DNA of 64,000 nucleotides from contig NZ_JAVDQI010000002.1 of NCBI RefSeq assembly GCF_031454185.1, positions 305,191 to 369,190 of the forward strand, given 5' to 3'. Source of the stretch: Methanococcoides alaskense (GTDB lineage Archaea; Halobacteriota; Methanosarcinia; Methanosarcinales; Methanosarcinaceae). How positions within the stretch are numbered: the stretch's first letter is position 1; every line of letters starts with the position of its first letter. The notes beneath the pieces are model-generated. The model was not told the DNA's origin. It saw only the letters and a program-made list of their open reading frames with translations, and did no database searches. The position numbers were made by a program, and so were the translations under genes. Positions 32,930 through 41,374 of the stretch are shown here, piece by piece.

Positions 32930-35527
32930 TCAGCGAACTATCACTACGACAGTTCCATTGACATCAAGGACATCAACAGACCTTCCGGCAGAGATGACCT
33001 CTTTCTCAATGACCACACTTTCCGGCTCAAGCTCGATATCCTCACCATCTATATTGATGTTGATGTTCCCTTTTGAGATGATCTCTGCAACTTCCACAGG
33101 GTCCATGGATGTCAGGGTCTTGATTATGGCCCCTGCCTGTTTCCTGAACTTCGGGCCTATGATGGCCATGTTCGGCTTAACGTTCACAGGCACATGCTCA
33201 AAGTCCGGCTCCCCGCTAATTACCTCTACGGTCGAGTTCGTGACACCTGTCAGGTCTGAAGCATCTCCAAGGGATGCATATACCTCGATCATTTCAAGGG
33301 GTGCGTTGAGTGCCATACCAGATTCGGATTTGTATCTTCTGATACTGCCCGCAAGGTCCTTGATAAGCTCTCCGTCCTTCTCGATATCCTCATCGATGAG
33401 TGTCTCATCAACAGCTGGCCATTCCTGAACGTGTATGCTTCCCTCTCCTATCCTTGAGTACATCTCCTCTGCAAAGAACGGAGCAAATGGTGCAAGCATG
33501 CGTGAGAGTCCATCAATGGCAACATACAGTGTGTACTGTGCTGCCCTGCGTGCTTCCTTGTCCTCACCATACAGCCTGGACTTCACAAGCTCTATGTAGT
33601 TATCTGCAAGGGTCTCCCATGCGAATCCCCTTATGGATTTGTATGCCTCGTCGAACTGGTATGCATCAAGGCTTGCGGTGACCGAACTGATGAGCCTGTT
33701 AAGATTGCTCAAAAGCCATCTATCGATGACATTGAGTTTCTCCGGTTTGCCGGACGTGATCTCTGCAAGCTCGTCTTCGATATGTGACATGGAGAATCTG
33801 TAGATACTCCACATCTTAGTGAAGAACCGGGATGCTGATACCACATCCTTCCATCTGAACATCACATCGGAGCCGGTGGAGCCACCTACTGCTGCCCACT
33901 GCCTGAATGCATCCGCACTATGGTCCTTGATGACCTCTTCAGGTGAGATGACATTTCCGAGGGATTTGCTCATCTTGTGGCCGTCCTCTCCGAGAACCAT
34001 TCCGTTGACGAGTATGGATTCCCAGGGCTTCTTGCCAGTAAGTGCCATTGAACGGAGTATGCTGTAGAAAGACCATGTGCGAATGATGTCGTGTCCCTGT
34101 GGGCGCAACTGTGTTGGGTTTCTCATCTCCTTATCGCTGAGCCATCCTGCAACATGTAACGCAGTGATGGATGAATCCATCCACGTATCCAGGACATCCT
34201 CTTCCGGTTCGAAATCCTCACTGCCGCACTTACATGCCACAGGTGGTTGCTGTTGTGTAGGGTCGATAGGAAGCCATTCCTCTTCAGCGACCATGACCTC
34301 GCCACATTTCTTACAATACCAGACAGGTATTGGTGTTGCGAAGATCCTCTGGCGTGAGATACACCAATCCCACTCCATGGTGTTGGTCCAGTTCTGAAGT
34401 CTGACCTTCATATATTCAGGCAGCCATTCGATCTCATCTGCTGTCCTGAGTATCTCATCATTATCGATCTTAACGAACCACTGCTTTTCGGACAGGATCT
34501 CGATAGGAGTTTTGCATCTCCAACACATTCCAACATTCTGCTCAAGCGTATTCTGCTCGTAGAGATGCCCTTCGCTCTTGAGGTCTTCGATAATAGCCGC
34601 TTTACATTCAGGTATTGTCATTCCTGCGTATTTCCCGGCTATCTCGGTGATGATACCGCTCTTGTCAATTCCCTTCCTTAACGGGAGTTTGTGTTCTAGC
34701 CACCATCTGACATCCTGTTTATCACCAAAGGTACAGATCATGACCGCACCTGTACCGAATGTTGGGTCAACGTCCTTGTCAGCTATGACCTCTACATCAT
34801 GACCGAACAGTGGTACTTTCATTGTCTGTCCGATGTATTGCTTATAACGCTCATCTTCTGGATTGATCGCGATGGCAACACATGCCGCAAGCAGTTCCGG
34901 TCTTGTCGTGGCTATCTCCAGCTTGTCGAAGTGTAGGAAGTTAAGCTTGGTATCCCTTGAATCGTATTCGACCTCTGCAAAAGCAATAGCTGTTTCACAT
35001 CTTGGACACCAGTTGACAGGGTGCTCTGACTGGTACAAACGGTCCATGTCCTTCATCTTGACAAAAGATGCCTGTGTCTTGACGTAGTACTCAGGCTCCA
35101 TTGTGACGAACTCATTGCTCCAGTCAGTTGAGAAACCGAGGCGGTGCATTGTCTTTCTCATCTTGTCGATGTTGCCGACGGTCAGTTCTTCACACATTTG
35201 CCTGAATTCTGTACGTGGTACCTGATTCTTTGTAATGCCGTGGGTTTCCTCTACCTTCACTTCGGTAGGGAGGCCGTGGCAGTCCCAGCCTTGCGGGAAC
35301 ATCACATTAAAGCCCTGCATCCTCTTGTATCGGGCAACAAAATCGATATAACACCAGTTAAGGGAGTTCCCTATGTGGAAATTTCCAGTAGGGTATGGGG
35401 GTGGGGTATCAATGATATACTGGGGACGGCTTTCGTCTTTCCAGTCAAAATGATACATTGACATATCCCAGTCGTTTTGCCATTTTTCTTCTATTTCGTG
35501 AGAATCGTATTCTTTAGGAATTGTCAT
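32930..35527 (-). CDS. valS: Valyl-tRNA synthetase
   Basis: This class I synthetase of 865 residues charges tRNA-Val. It has the HIGH-type motif PYPTGNFHIGN (about residues 41-51), the CP1 editing domain in residues about 150-330, and the KMSKS loop EDGHKMSKSLGNV (near 515). Two zinc-type Cys pairs (WCPRCETAIAF and MCWRCKTPI; YCKKCGEV) are present. The C-terminal anticodon-binding helical domain and a short tail are intact. It is slightly shorter than many bacterial forms, as is usual in archaea. Confidence 0.97.
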   Translation of the reverse strand: MTIPKEYDSHEIEEKWQNDWDMSMYHFDWKDESRPQYIIDTPPPYPTGNFHIGNSLNWCYIDFVARYKRMQGFNVMFPQGWDCHGLPTEVKVEETHGITKNQVPRTEFRQMCEELTVGNIDKMRKTMHRLGFSTDWSNEFVTMEPEYYVKTQASFVKMKDMDRLYQSEHPVNWCPRCETAIAFAEVEYDSRDTKLNFLHFDKLEIATTRPELLAACVAIAINPEDERYKQYIGQTMKVPLFGHDVEVIADKDVDPTFGTGAVMICTFGDKQDVRWWLEHKLPLRKGIDKSGIITEIAGKYAGMTIPECKAAIIEDLKSEGHLYEQNTLEQNVGMCWRCKTPIEILSEKQWFVKIDNDEILRTADEIEWLPEYMKVRLQNWTNTMEWDWCISRQRIFATPIPVWYCKKCGEVMVAEEEWLPIDPTQQQPPVACKCGSEDFEPEEDVLDTWMDSSITALHVAGWLSDKEMRNPTQLRPQGHDIIRTWSFYSILRSMALTGKKPWESILVNGMVLGEDGHKMSKSLGNVISPEEVIKDHSADAFRQWAAVGGSTGSDVMFRWKDVVSASRFFTKMWSIYRFSMSHIEDELAEITSGKPEKLNVIDRWLLSNLNRLISSVTASLDAYQFDEAYKSIRGFAWETLADNYIELVKSRLYGEDKEARRAAQYTLYVAIDGLSRMLAPFAPFFAEEMYSRIGEGSIHVQEWPAVDETLIDEDIEKDGELIKDLAGSIRRYKSESGMALNAPLEMIEVYASLGDASDLTGVTNSTVEVISGEPDFEHVPVNVKPNMAIIGPKFRKQAGAIIKTLTSMDPVEVAEIISKGNININIDGEDIELEPESVVIEKEVISAGRSVDVLDVNGTVVVIVR

Positions 35528-35663
35528 TAAAACACTCCAATTATTATTGAAAAGTATCTATGTATTTTGATAGATTGAGAGGTTTTAGAATATTTAAAAT
35601 ATCTGGTTGGAACTCAAATATTGCACATTATCATTGCTTGTTCCAAAAAAGTTGAAAAGATGA

Positions 35664-36734
35664 TTAATTTTGTTCGGCCAGTTCCGGTTCCCAGCCAAAT
35701 CTTTTCATGACCATCTTTATGCGGGCATTGATCTCCCTCTTGTCAAACGGTTTTGAGATATAATCATCGATCCCAAGCTCCATTCCCTTAAGCTTGTCCT
35801 CTATCTCGGTCTTTGCAGATATCATTATGACCGCAATATTCCTTGCATACGGGTCTTCTTTCAACCTTTTGACAACCTCATATCCGTCCATGTCCGGCAT
35901 CATGATGTCCAATAGTATAAGGTCGGGAAGCTCCTCAATGGATTTCTTGACCGCATCCTCTCCATTGTACGCCACAATGAAATCGTAAGGTTCGGTTGCA
36001 AGTGAAAGCCTGATAAGTTCTGGGATGTCCGGCTCATCATCCACTACAAGTATCTTGAGCCTTTCTTTATCTATCTTCTTCTGGGTGTATTCGAGATCGA
36101 TCTTCCCGTCAATGATGGCGTAATGAACATCAAGGCTCTTCATTCCAATATCAGTGTGAAAGTTCCCTTTCTCTGTAATGTCTATTATAATATCGAAGAA
36201 TGAGCGCATGAGTCCTTCTGTCTCTGGCGGAAGTATGCCTTTGCCAAGCATTGAAATAATACTTCCCTGAGTATCACGAACTTTTCTCTCGAGGAACTTG
36301 ATAAAATTCTCAATTACCTGTAGGTTATCCTTTGAGAGTACTGTAAGGTCATCAAGGACCATGATGGAACCCGGCTTATCGTCGAAGATCTTCGAAGAAT
36401 ATGACCCTATCTTGATGTAATCGGTTGCAGATTTGCAATAAAATGTATTCGGGTCGTTCTTACCTGGTCCTTCGATATCAATGAACCACATTCTCTCAAT
36501 TTGGTCGTTGATCTTGAACCCGTACTCCTCGAACTTTTCGAGCACATGTTTCCTTGACGTCTTCAGGCATAACCACACAATGTTCTTTTCAGGATTGCAT
36601 TTAAGTGCAGAATATGTGTAGAAATAGATCATTCTCTCGCTAAACACATTCAAAGGTGCCAGCATCAGTGTGTTCTTCGATGCCAGTTCTTCACAAAGTG
36701 TTTCTATGATCTTAGTTGTTTCTTCCTCAGACAT
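35664..36734 (-). CDS. Response regulator with a degenerate RecA/KaiC-like input domain
   Basis: The C-terminal 130 residues are a REC receiver (KILVVDDEPDIPELI; phospho-acceptor Asp in LILLDIMMPDMDG; Lys in YISKPFDKREI). The N-terminal 220 residues have the strand pattern of a RecA/KaiC-like NTPase, including a Walker-B-like SIMVLDDLTVL, but the P-loop position reads LAPLNVFSERM with no GKT, so it is unlikely to hydrolyse ATP. It is probably the partner of a sensor kinase elsewhere. Start: ATG 36734 with GAGGG at 5 nt; a GTG 15 nt upstream is weaker. No DNA-binding output domain is present. Confidence 0.8.
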   Translation of the reverse strand: MSEEETTKIIETLCEELASKNTLMLAPLNVFSERMIYFYTYSALKCNPEKNIVWLCLKTSRKHVLEKFEEYGFKINDQIERMWFIDIEGPGKNDPNTFYCKSATDYIKIGSYSSKIFDDKPGSIMVLDDLTVLSKDNLQVIENFIKFLERKVRDTQGSIISMLGKGILPPETEGLMRSFFDIIIDITEKGNFHTDIGMKSLDVHYAIIDGKIDLEYTQKKIDKERLKILVVDDEPDIPELIRLSLATEPYDFIVAYNGEDAVKKSIEELPDLILLDIMMPDMDGYEVVKRLKEDPYARNIAVIMISAKTEIEDKLKGMELGIDDYISKPFDKREINARIKMVMKRFGWEPELAEQN

Positions 36735-36945
36735 CTTACCCTCATCCACTTACTTAGGTCATTATTGTTTTTTTTGTAATATTAACCTTTTCAAAAAAAC
36801 CTATCTTTTCAGATGTGAATATACACTTTCAGATCGGCAACAAATGTTCCATTATGTTGATAAGACATTTGTGAATGATATATTTGTGGCACATGGCTCA
36901 AAGAGAAAAGAATGCATTTGCATTAAAACTATATAAAAGTAAAAA
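36735..36945. other. Intergenic region with a plus-strand TATA box
   Basis: Mostly AT-rich. It contains the strong plus-strand TATA box ACTATATAAAAG (about 36928-36939), which has no gene behind it except the structured element that follows. No ORF with a ribosome-binding site was seen. Confidence 0.45.
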
Positions 36946-37008
36946 AGATGCCTTCAGGTCAGGAACACTGACCTGTGGGCGTTTGGCTTCAAGTGCCAAA
37001 AGGCATCT
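36946..37008. ncRNA. Three-stem RNA structure beside alaS (terminator or small RNA)
   Basis: A 9-bp closing stem (AGATGCCTT with AAGGCATCT) encloses two hairpins: CAGGTCAG/CTGACCTG with a 5-nt loop and TTTGGC/GCCAAA with the 7-nt loop TTCAAGT. Read on the minus strand it lies 20 nt after the alaS stop and is followed by a TTTTTT run, so it may be an elaborate terminator. Read on the plus strand it follows a TATA box and its last hairpin has a tRNA T-loop-like sequence. The TATA box would start transcription inside the outer stem, which argues against the plus-strand reading. The strand is left open. Confidence 0.45.
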
Positions 37009-37027
37009 CTGAAGTTTTGTGAACTTC

Positions 37028-39799
37028 TCAATTGAGCTGTTCTTTCAAAAGCTCGACACTGCGTGATAATGCATTGTCCATGCCTGAAGGGTCTGTTCCT
37101 CCGCCGCGTGCCATGTTAGGACGGCCTCCGCCGCCTCCGCCGACCATCGTTGACATCTCCTTGACTATGGCACCAACGTTAACACCCTTTTTCACAGCAT
37201 CATTTCCGGCAGCTGCAACGATCTTCACGCCATCCATCTCACTGATAAGGATTGCAACAACATCATTTTCCTGTGTAAGCTCTCCGGCTGTCTTTGTGAG
37301 ATCTTCGCTGTCAGCATGAGGTATTGCCTTTGTGATAATGCGAATCCCGTTCACATCTTCAGCATCGTTGACAAGCTGGCTGACCCTTGAGTGTGCAAGT
37401 TCTTCCTTGAGCTTGTTGTTCTCTTTCTTAAGTTCCTTCCATTCATCGAAGAATCTCTCGATCGTCGAAGGAAGCTGTTCTGCAGATACTCGCAACGTTT
37501 CAGATGAATCGCGTACAAGGGATTCAATATCTTGCATGGCAACAACTGCTGCTTCACCGGCTGCATATTCCAGACGTTCTACGCCATCCTGTATGCGCTC
37601 TGTCTTCAGTATCTTTATCGGGCCTACTAGGCCGGTGTTCGTACAGTGCGTACCTGCGCATGCCTCTATATCGTTTCCGACCTGAAGCACGCGTATCATC
37701 TTTCCTGGGGGTACTCCTCCCTGATACAGGCGGAACCCGTATTTCTGCTCGGCCTCTGTCCTGTCCATCCAGTCGCTTATGACACGCTTGTTCTTCATGA
37801 CCGTGCGGTTTGCAATAAGCTCTATCTGGTTGGCCTCTTCCTGGGTGATGCGTTTGTAATGTGAAATGTCAAGACGTGCACGGTCTGCGAACTTCTGTGC
37901 GCCTGTCTGCCAGATGTGGCTGCCAAGAACTTCTCTTGCAGCATCATTGATTATATGGGTTGCAGTGTGATGTCTTGCATGTGCCATACGGCGCTTTTCA
38001 TTAACTCTGCCGACCACCATATCGCCTTTTCGTATGTGCAGCTCGTCCTCTATCTCGTCTATGGTGTGCACAACTACGCCATCATACATCTGGGTGTCAA
38101 CAACTTTCAGTACAACATCTTCGACCGTAAGGCTTCCGTGGTCTGCTGGCTGTCCTCCGCCTTCAGGGTACATCAGGGTGTTGTCAAGCACTATGTGGTT
38201 CTCGAACACATCAAGGACCACTGCATCGAAATCCATTCTGTTGGGCTCATCGTAGAACAGTCTCTTCGTCTTGGGCAACCTTGAGAGTCTGTCAGCGAAA
38301 GGAACTACCTTCTCTTCCTTCTCTTCGGACTGGCTATGTTTGTCTGCAACAAGGGAATAGAAATTGTCTGGCAGGTCAACCTCGACACCCGCATCCGATG
38401 CCACCGCTTTTGAGATCTCTGGTGGTATACCGTGACTGTCATACATGTCGATGATGGTTTCCAATGGCATTTTCTCACCGCTCTCTTTGTAATGTCTGGC
38501 GGATTTCTCCATCATTCTTCTTCCACGTTCGAGAGTTTCCGCAAACTTACGCTCCTCGTGTTGGAGGATGTCCTTGATAACATCGAACCTTTCCCGGAAT
38601 TCGGAATATTCCGGCAGGTTGTTGATATGCATCTGTACTATCTCAGAAATCGGGATATTTATGTCAAGGTCCTTCATCATCCTGAGGGTTCTGCGTATGA
38701 CAAGTCTTGCCAGATATCCGGCTTTCACGTTGGATGGTATGATACCGTCACCAAGCATGAATGTAAGGCATCTTGTGTGGTCAGTTATGGCATAGGCGCT
38801 CTCAACGGGCTCCATGATGGAGCTGAGCTTGTCTGCAGTGATGCCAATGCTTGCTGCTACCTGTTTTCTCAATTCCAATAGGTTTGCCTTCTCGCTTACG
38901 TCCATAAGTCCTGCGAGGCGCGCATTCTGTGAAAGGATAAGTGAATATTCATTGTCCTCTAGCTTGTGTTCGATACCTGCAAGTCCCATCAGTTCGTTCA
39001 CAATACTGGGGAAAATAGCATCATAAATTGTAGGTGATCCCTTTGAAGCCCAGACCAACCTTTCAAGTCCGTATCCCGTGTCCACTATGTAATTGTCCAT
39101 CTTGGAATACATGTCACCTTTGATGTCGATATCTCCATTTTTGTCCTTCTTGAGGTTCATGAACACAAGGGTTGCGACCTCAAGTCCTCCAATGAGCACT
39201 TCAACACATGCTCCTGCATTTCCACCGCCTGCCCATGGTTCCTCTTTATAGGTGACTGCCAGTGGGTCCGCGCCAAGGGCATTGAGAAGTCCGTCACACA
39301 GCTCAAGGGTGTGCTCCTTCCAGTATATTTCCTCGTTCTTCGTGTTGAATGCATGGTGTGCCATCATCTCGAAAGTGGTGAGGTGTCTTCCACTCCTTCC
39401 CACTGCATCAAGGTCTGAAAGCCTTATGCATGGCTGGGATATCGTCAGCGGATTCGCGGGTGGGGGAACCTGGCCTGATGTGACAAATGGCTGGAAATCA
39501 GCAATTGACGCAATTGTCAGGTAGATATCATCTCTCCATCTGGCGATGACCGGGTATCTTTCTATCCGGGTATGGCCCTGCTCTTCAAAAAAGTTCAGGT
39601 AGAATTCCCGCATATCTGGGAGCTCTAACTCTTTTTCGAACACGGGGTTTCCGATAAATGAATAAGGGTCGCATGGTGCATCTCCACAGGTAGACCTTTC
39701 CATGTCTCGTGTCCAAAAGAAACTACCACATTTGGGGCACTGTTTTCTAACAAAACCGTTATCAGAGAAAAAATCGATTTGATATTCATCTTCAAGCAT
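37028..39799 (-). CDS. alaS: Alanyl-tRNA synthetase (archaeal type)
   Basis: This 923-residue class II synthetase has the archaeal N-terminal zinc-like extension (RKQCPKCGSFFWTRD), then the catalytic core (CIRLSDLDAVGRSGRHLTTFEM), the editing domain with HARHHTATHIIND, and a C-terminal region ending in GGGGGGRPNMARGGG, a glycine-rich motif of the oligomerisation/C-Ala domain. It charges tRNA-Ala and clears Ser/Gly mischarging. The gene is alone. Its promoter lies within 39800-39900 (GTATTTAAACC on this strand). Confidence 0.97.
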   Translation of the reverse strand: MLEDEYQIDFFSDNGFVRKQCPKCGSFFWTRDMERSTCGDAPCDPYSFIGNPVFEKELELPDMREFYLNFFEEQGHTRIERYPVIARWRDDIYLTIASIADFQPFVTSGQVPPPANPLTISQPCIRLSDLDAVGRSGRHLTTFEMMAHHAFNTKNEEIYWKEHTLELCDGLLNALGADPLAVTYKEEPWAGGGNAGACVEVLIGGLEVATLVFMNLKKDKNGDIDIKGDMYSKMDNYIVDTGYGLERLVWASKGSPTIYDAIFPSIVNELMGLAGIEHKLEDNEYSLILSQNARLAGLMDVSEKANLLELRKQVAASIGITADKLSSIMEPVESAYAITDHTRCLTFMLGDGIIPSNVKAGYLARLVIRRTLRMMKDLDINIPISEIVQMHINNLPEYSEFRERFDVIKDILQHEERKFAETLERGRRMMEKSARHYKESGEKMPLETIIDMYDSHGIPPEISKAVASDAGVEVDLPDNFYSLVADKHSQSEEKEEKVVPFADRLSRLPKTKRLFYDEPNRMDFDAVVLDVFENHIVLDNTLMYPEGGGQPADHGSLTVEDVVLKVVDTQMYDGVVVHTIDEIEDELHIRKGDMVVGRVNEKRRMAHARHHTATHIINDAAREVLGSHIWQTGAQKFADRARLDISHYKRITQEEANQIELIANRTVMKNKRVISDWMDRTEAEQKYGFRLYQGGVPPGKMIRVLQVGNDIEACAGTHCTNTGLVGPIKILKTERIQDGVERLEYAAGEAAVVAMQDIESLVRDSSETLRVSAEQLPSTIERFFDEWKELKKENNKLKEELAHSRVSQLVNDAEDVNGIRIITKAIPHADSEDLTKTAGELTQENDVVAILISEMDGVKIVAAAGNDAVKKGVNVGAIVKEMSTMVGGGGGGRPNMARGGGTDPSGMDNALSRSVELLKEQLN

Positions 39800-40090
39800 A
39801 ATGATTCCAACTGTAGTCGTTATTCCGTGATCATAATGTGTAAATTAAATAATTAGTGAAACGCGTTCTATCCGTATCCTTCAATGGTTTAAATACATTT
39901 CTCATTTTAGCAGTTTATCTTCAAAACTTTACATATGTATATTTCTTATCAATGGCGCATGATGGTGATATTTGTTATTCCTTCTCATAGACGTGTCCAC
40001 ATGTGTACATACTTATCAGCAATACCCCTCATTCTATGGACATGCCTATTATGTGTATGTTCATGAAATTTCTAAATTAGATATGAATAG
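39800..40090. other. Intergenic region between alaS and the 92-aa gene
   Basis: It holds the alaS promoter (TATA-like GTATTTAAACC, minus strand, near 39890) and, further right, a CACATGTG palindrome at about 39998. Nothing else is recognised. Confidence 0.4.
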
Positions 40091-40369
40091 ATGGTGTTCA
40101 TGATGCAAGCAGTAAAATACATGTCATTGGTTTTCAGAGGCGTAGTGGAAGAATACAACAATACTGGTGTCCGTCCATCTGTCTTTATGGATGCTGCGGG
40201 TGATCTCCAGGTCTATATATGTGACCCAATTATCGATGATCCTGAGGTGCCTGAGGGTATCAATGAAAATGAACTGGAGATAAATGGTGGGCAGTTCGTT
40301 GGCTCTATTGATAACTCTTTCAATACAAATTACAATAGGATAAGGCCGGAAATGAATATGCCACGTTGA
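40091..40369 (+). CDS. Small acidic protein of unknown function
   Basis: I do not recognise this protein. It has up to 92 residues and a hydrophobic stretch FRGVVEEYNNTGVRPSVFMDAAGDLQVYICDP, shown here only as VEEYNNTGVRPSVF. It is rich in Asn, Asp and Glu, without membrane segments or Cys clusters. Starts at 40091, 40100 and 40103 are possible; GGTG before the last two makes them the better choices. Codon use and conservation-like regularity (balanced hydrophobic and polar pattern) suggest a real gene. Its neighbour surE begins 117 nt later and may be separately transcribed. Confidence 0.6.
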   Translation: MVFMMQAVKYMSLVFRGVVEEYNNTGVRPSVFMDAAGDLQVYICDPIIDDPEVPEGINENELEINGGQFVGSIDNSFNTNYNRIRPEMNMPR

Positions 40370-40485
40370 GCATAATGTGCATTTGCTTGCAACAATTCTT
40401 TCCCTATTATTTTTAAATTCATACTTCTTCTTTTTTCTATTCTTGTTCCATTAACTATAATACTCCAAAGAACAAAGAATGTACA

Positions 40486-41271
40486 ATGTCAAAACGAATC
40501 CTTCTTACCAATGATGATGGCGTATATGCTGCCGGTATAAGGGCAGCTTATCGCAGTGTGTCCGACCTCGGTGATGTCACCGTCTCAGCTCCAGCTCAGC
40601 AGCAAAGTGGTGTGGGTCGTTCTATATCCATATTCGAACCACTGCGTATAACCCGTACTACCATTGACGGTATTGAGGTACATGCGATCGGTGGTACTCC
40701 TACTGATTCTGTTATTCTCGGCATCTTTACGATCATGAAAGGATTGCCCGACCTGATCCTTTCCGGTTTCAATATCGGCGAGAACATCAGCACAGACACC
40801 ATTACTACCTCCGGGACCATCGGAGCCGCACTGGAAGGTGCAAGTTATGGTGTCCCTGCCATTGCTGCCTCTTTGCAGGTGACTGAAGAGGGGCTGAAAT
40901 TCGATGATCTCCGGGATTTCCAGCATGACTTCGATGTTGGTGTCAAATTCGTGAACGGTGTTGCAAAAAAGGTCCTTAAGAATGGTCTGCCTGAGAATGT
41001 CGATCTTTTGAACATAAACATCCCTCATTTTGTGGAAAAGGACACTGAAGTTGAAATAACAAGGCTTGCTCGCAAGTTCTTCCAGACGGATGTGGAGGAA
41101 CGCCGCGATCCAAGGGGACGGCCATATTACTGGATAGCAGGTGACCTTATACACACAGCCGAAGAAGGCACTGATGTTCATGCCATAGAAAAAGGTCACA
41201 TCTCAGTGACACCTATATCACTGGATGCAACGTCTCCCATCGAGCTTTCTGAAATTGAACATCTGATGTGA
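40486..41271 (+). CDS. surE: 5'/3'-nucleotidase SurE
   Basis: This metal-dependent nucleoside monophosphatase has LLTNDDGVYAAGI at the N-terminus (catalytic Asp pair), GVGRSISI with the Ser/Asn site, SGFNIGEN and GTIGAALEGASYG. Length 261 is normal. The family removes phosphate from nucleotides and is often tied to stress survival. The ATG at 40486 gives exactly the family N-terminus. The stop lies at the left arm of the first of two hairpins before the convergent sulfate permease. Confidence 0.93.
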   Translation: MSKRILLTNDDGVYAAGIRAAYRSVSDLGDVTVSAPAQQQSGVGRSISIFEPLRITRTTIDGIEVHAIGGTPTDSVILGIFTIMKGLPDLILSGFNIGENISTDTITTSGTIGAALEGASYGVPAIAASLQVTEEGLKFDDLRDFQHDFDVGVKFVNGVAKKVLKNGLPENVDLLNINIPHFVEKDTEVEITRLARKFFQTDVEERRDPRGRPYYWIAGDLIHTAEEGTDVHAIEKGHISVTPISLDATSPIELSEIEHLM

Positions 41272-41342
41272 CCTTGCGGTCAGATGTTCAATATATACGT
41301 CTGAATACTCAATTCATCAGAGATACTTTCTCTGATGAATTG
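41256..41342. terminator. Tandem terminator hairpins between surE and sulP
   Basis: The first stem is 11 bp (41256-41266 with 41280-41290) and overlaps the surE stop. The second is a perfect 14-bp stem with a 5-nt loop (41310-41323 with 41329-41342). Two strong stems in a convergent gap suit bidirectional termination. Confidence 0.75.
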
Positions 41343-41374
41343 ATCTCTATATTGAATGCAGGTATGGGATGGTT

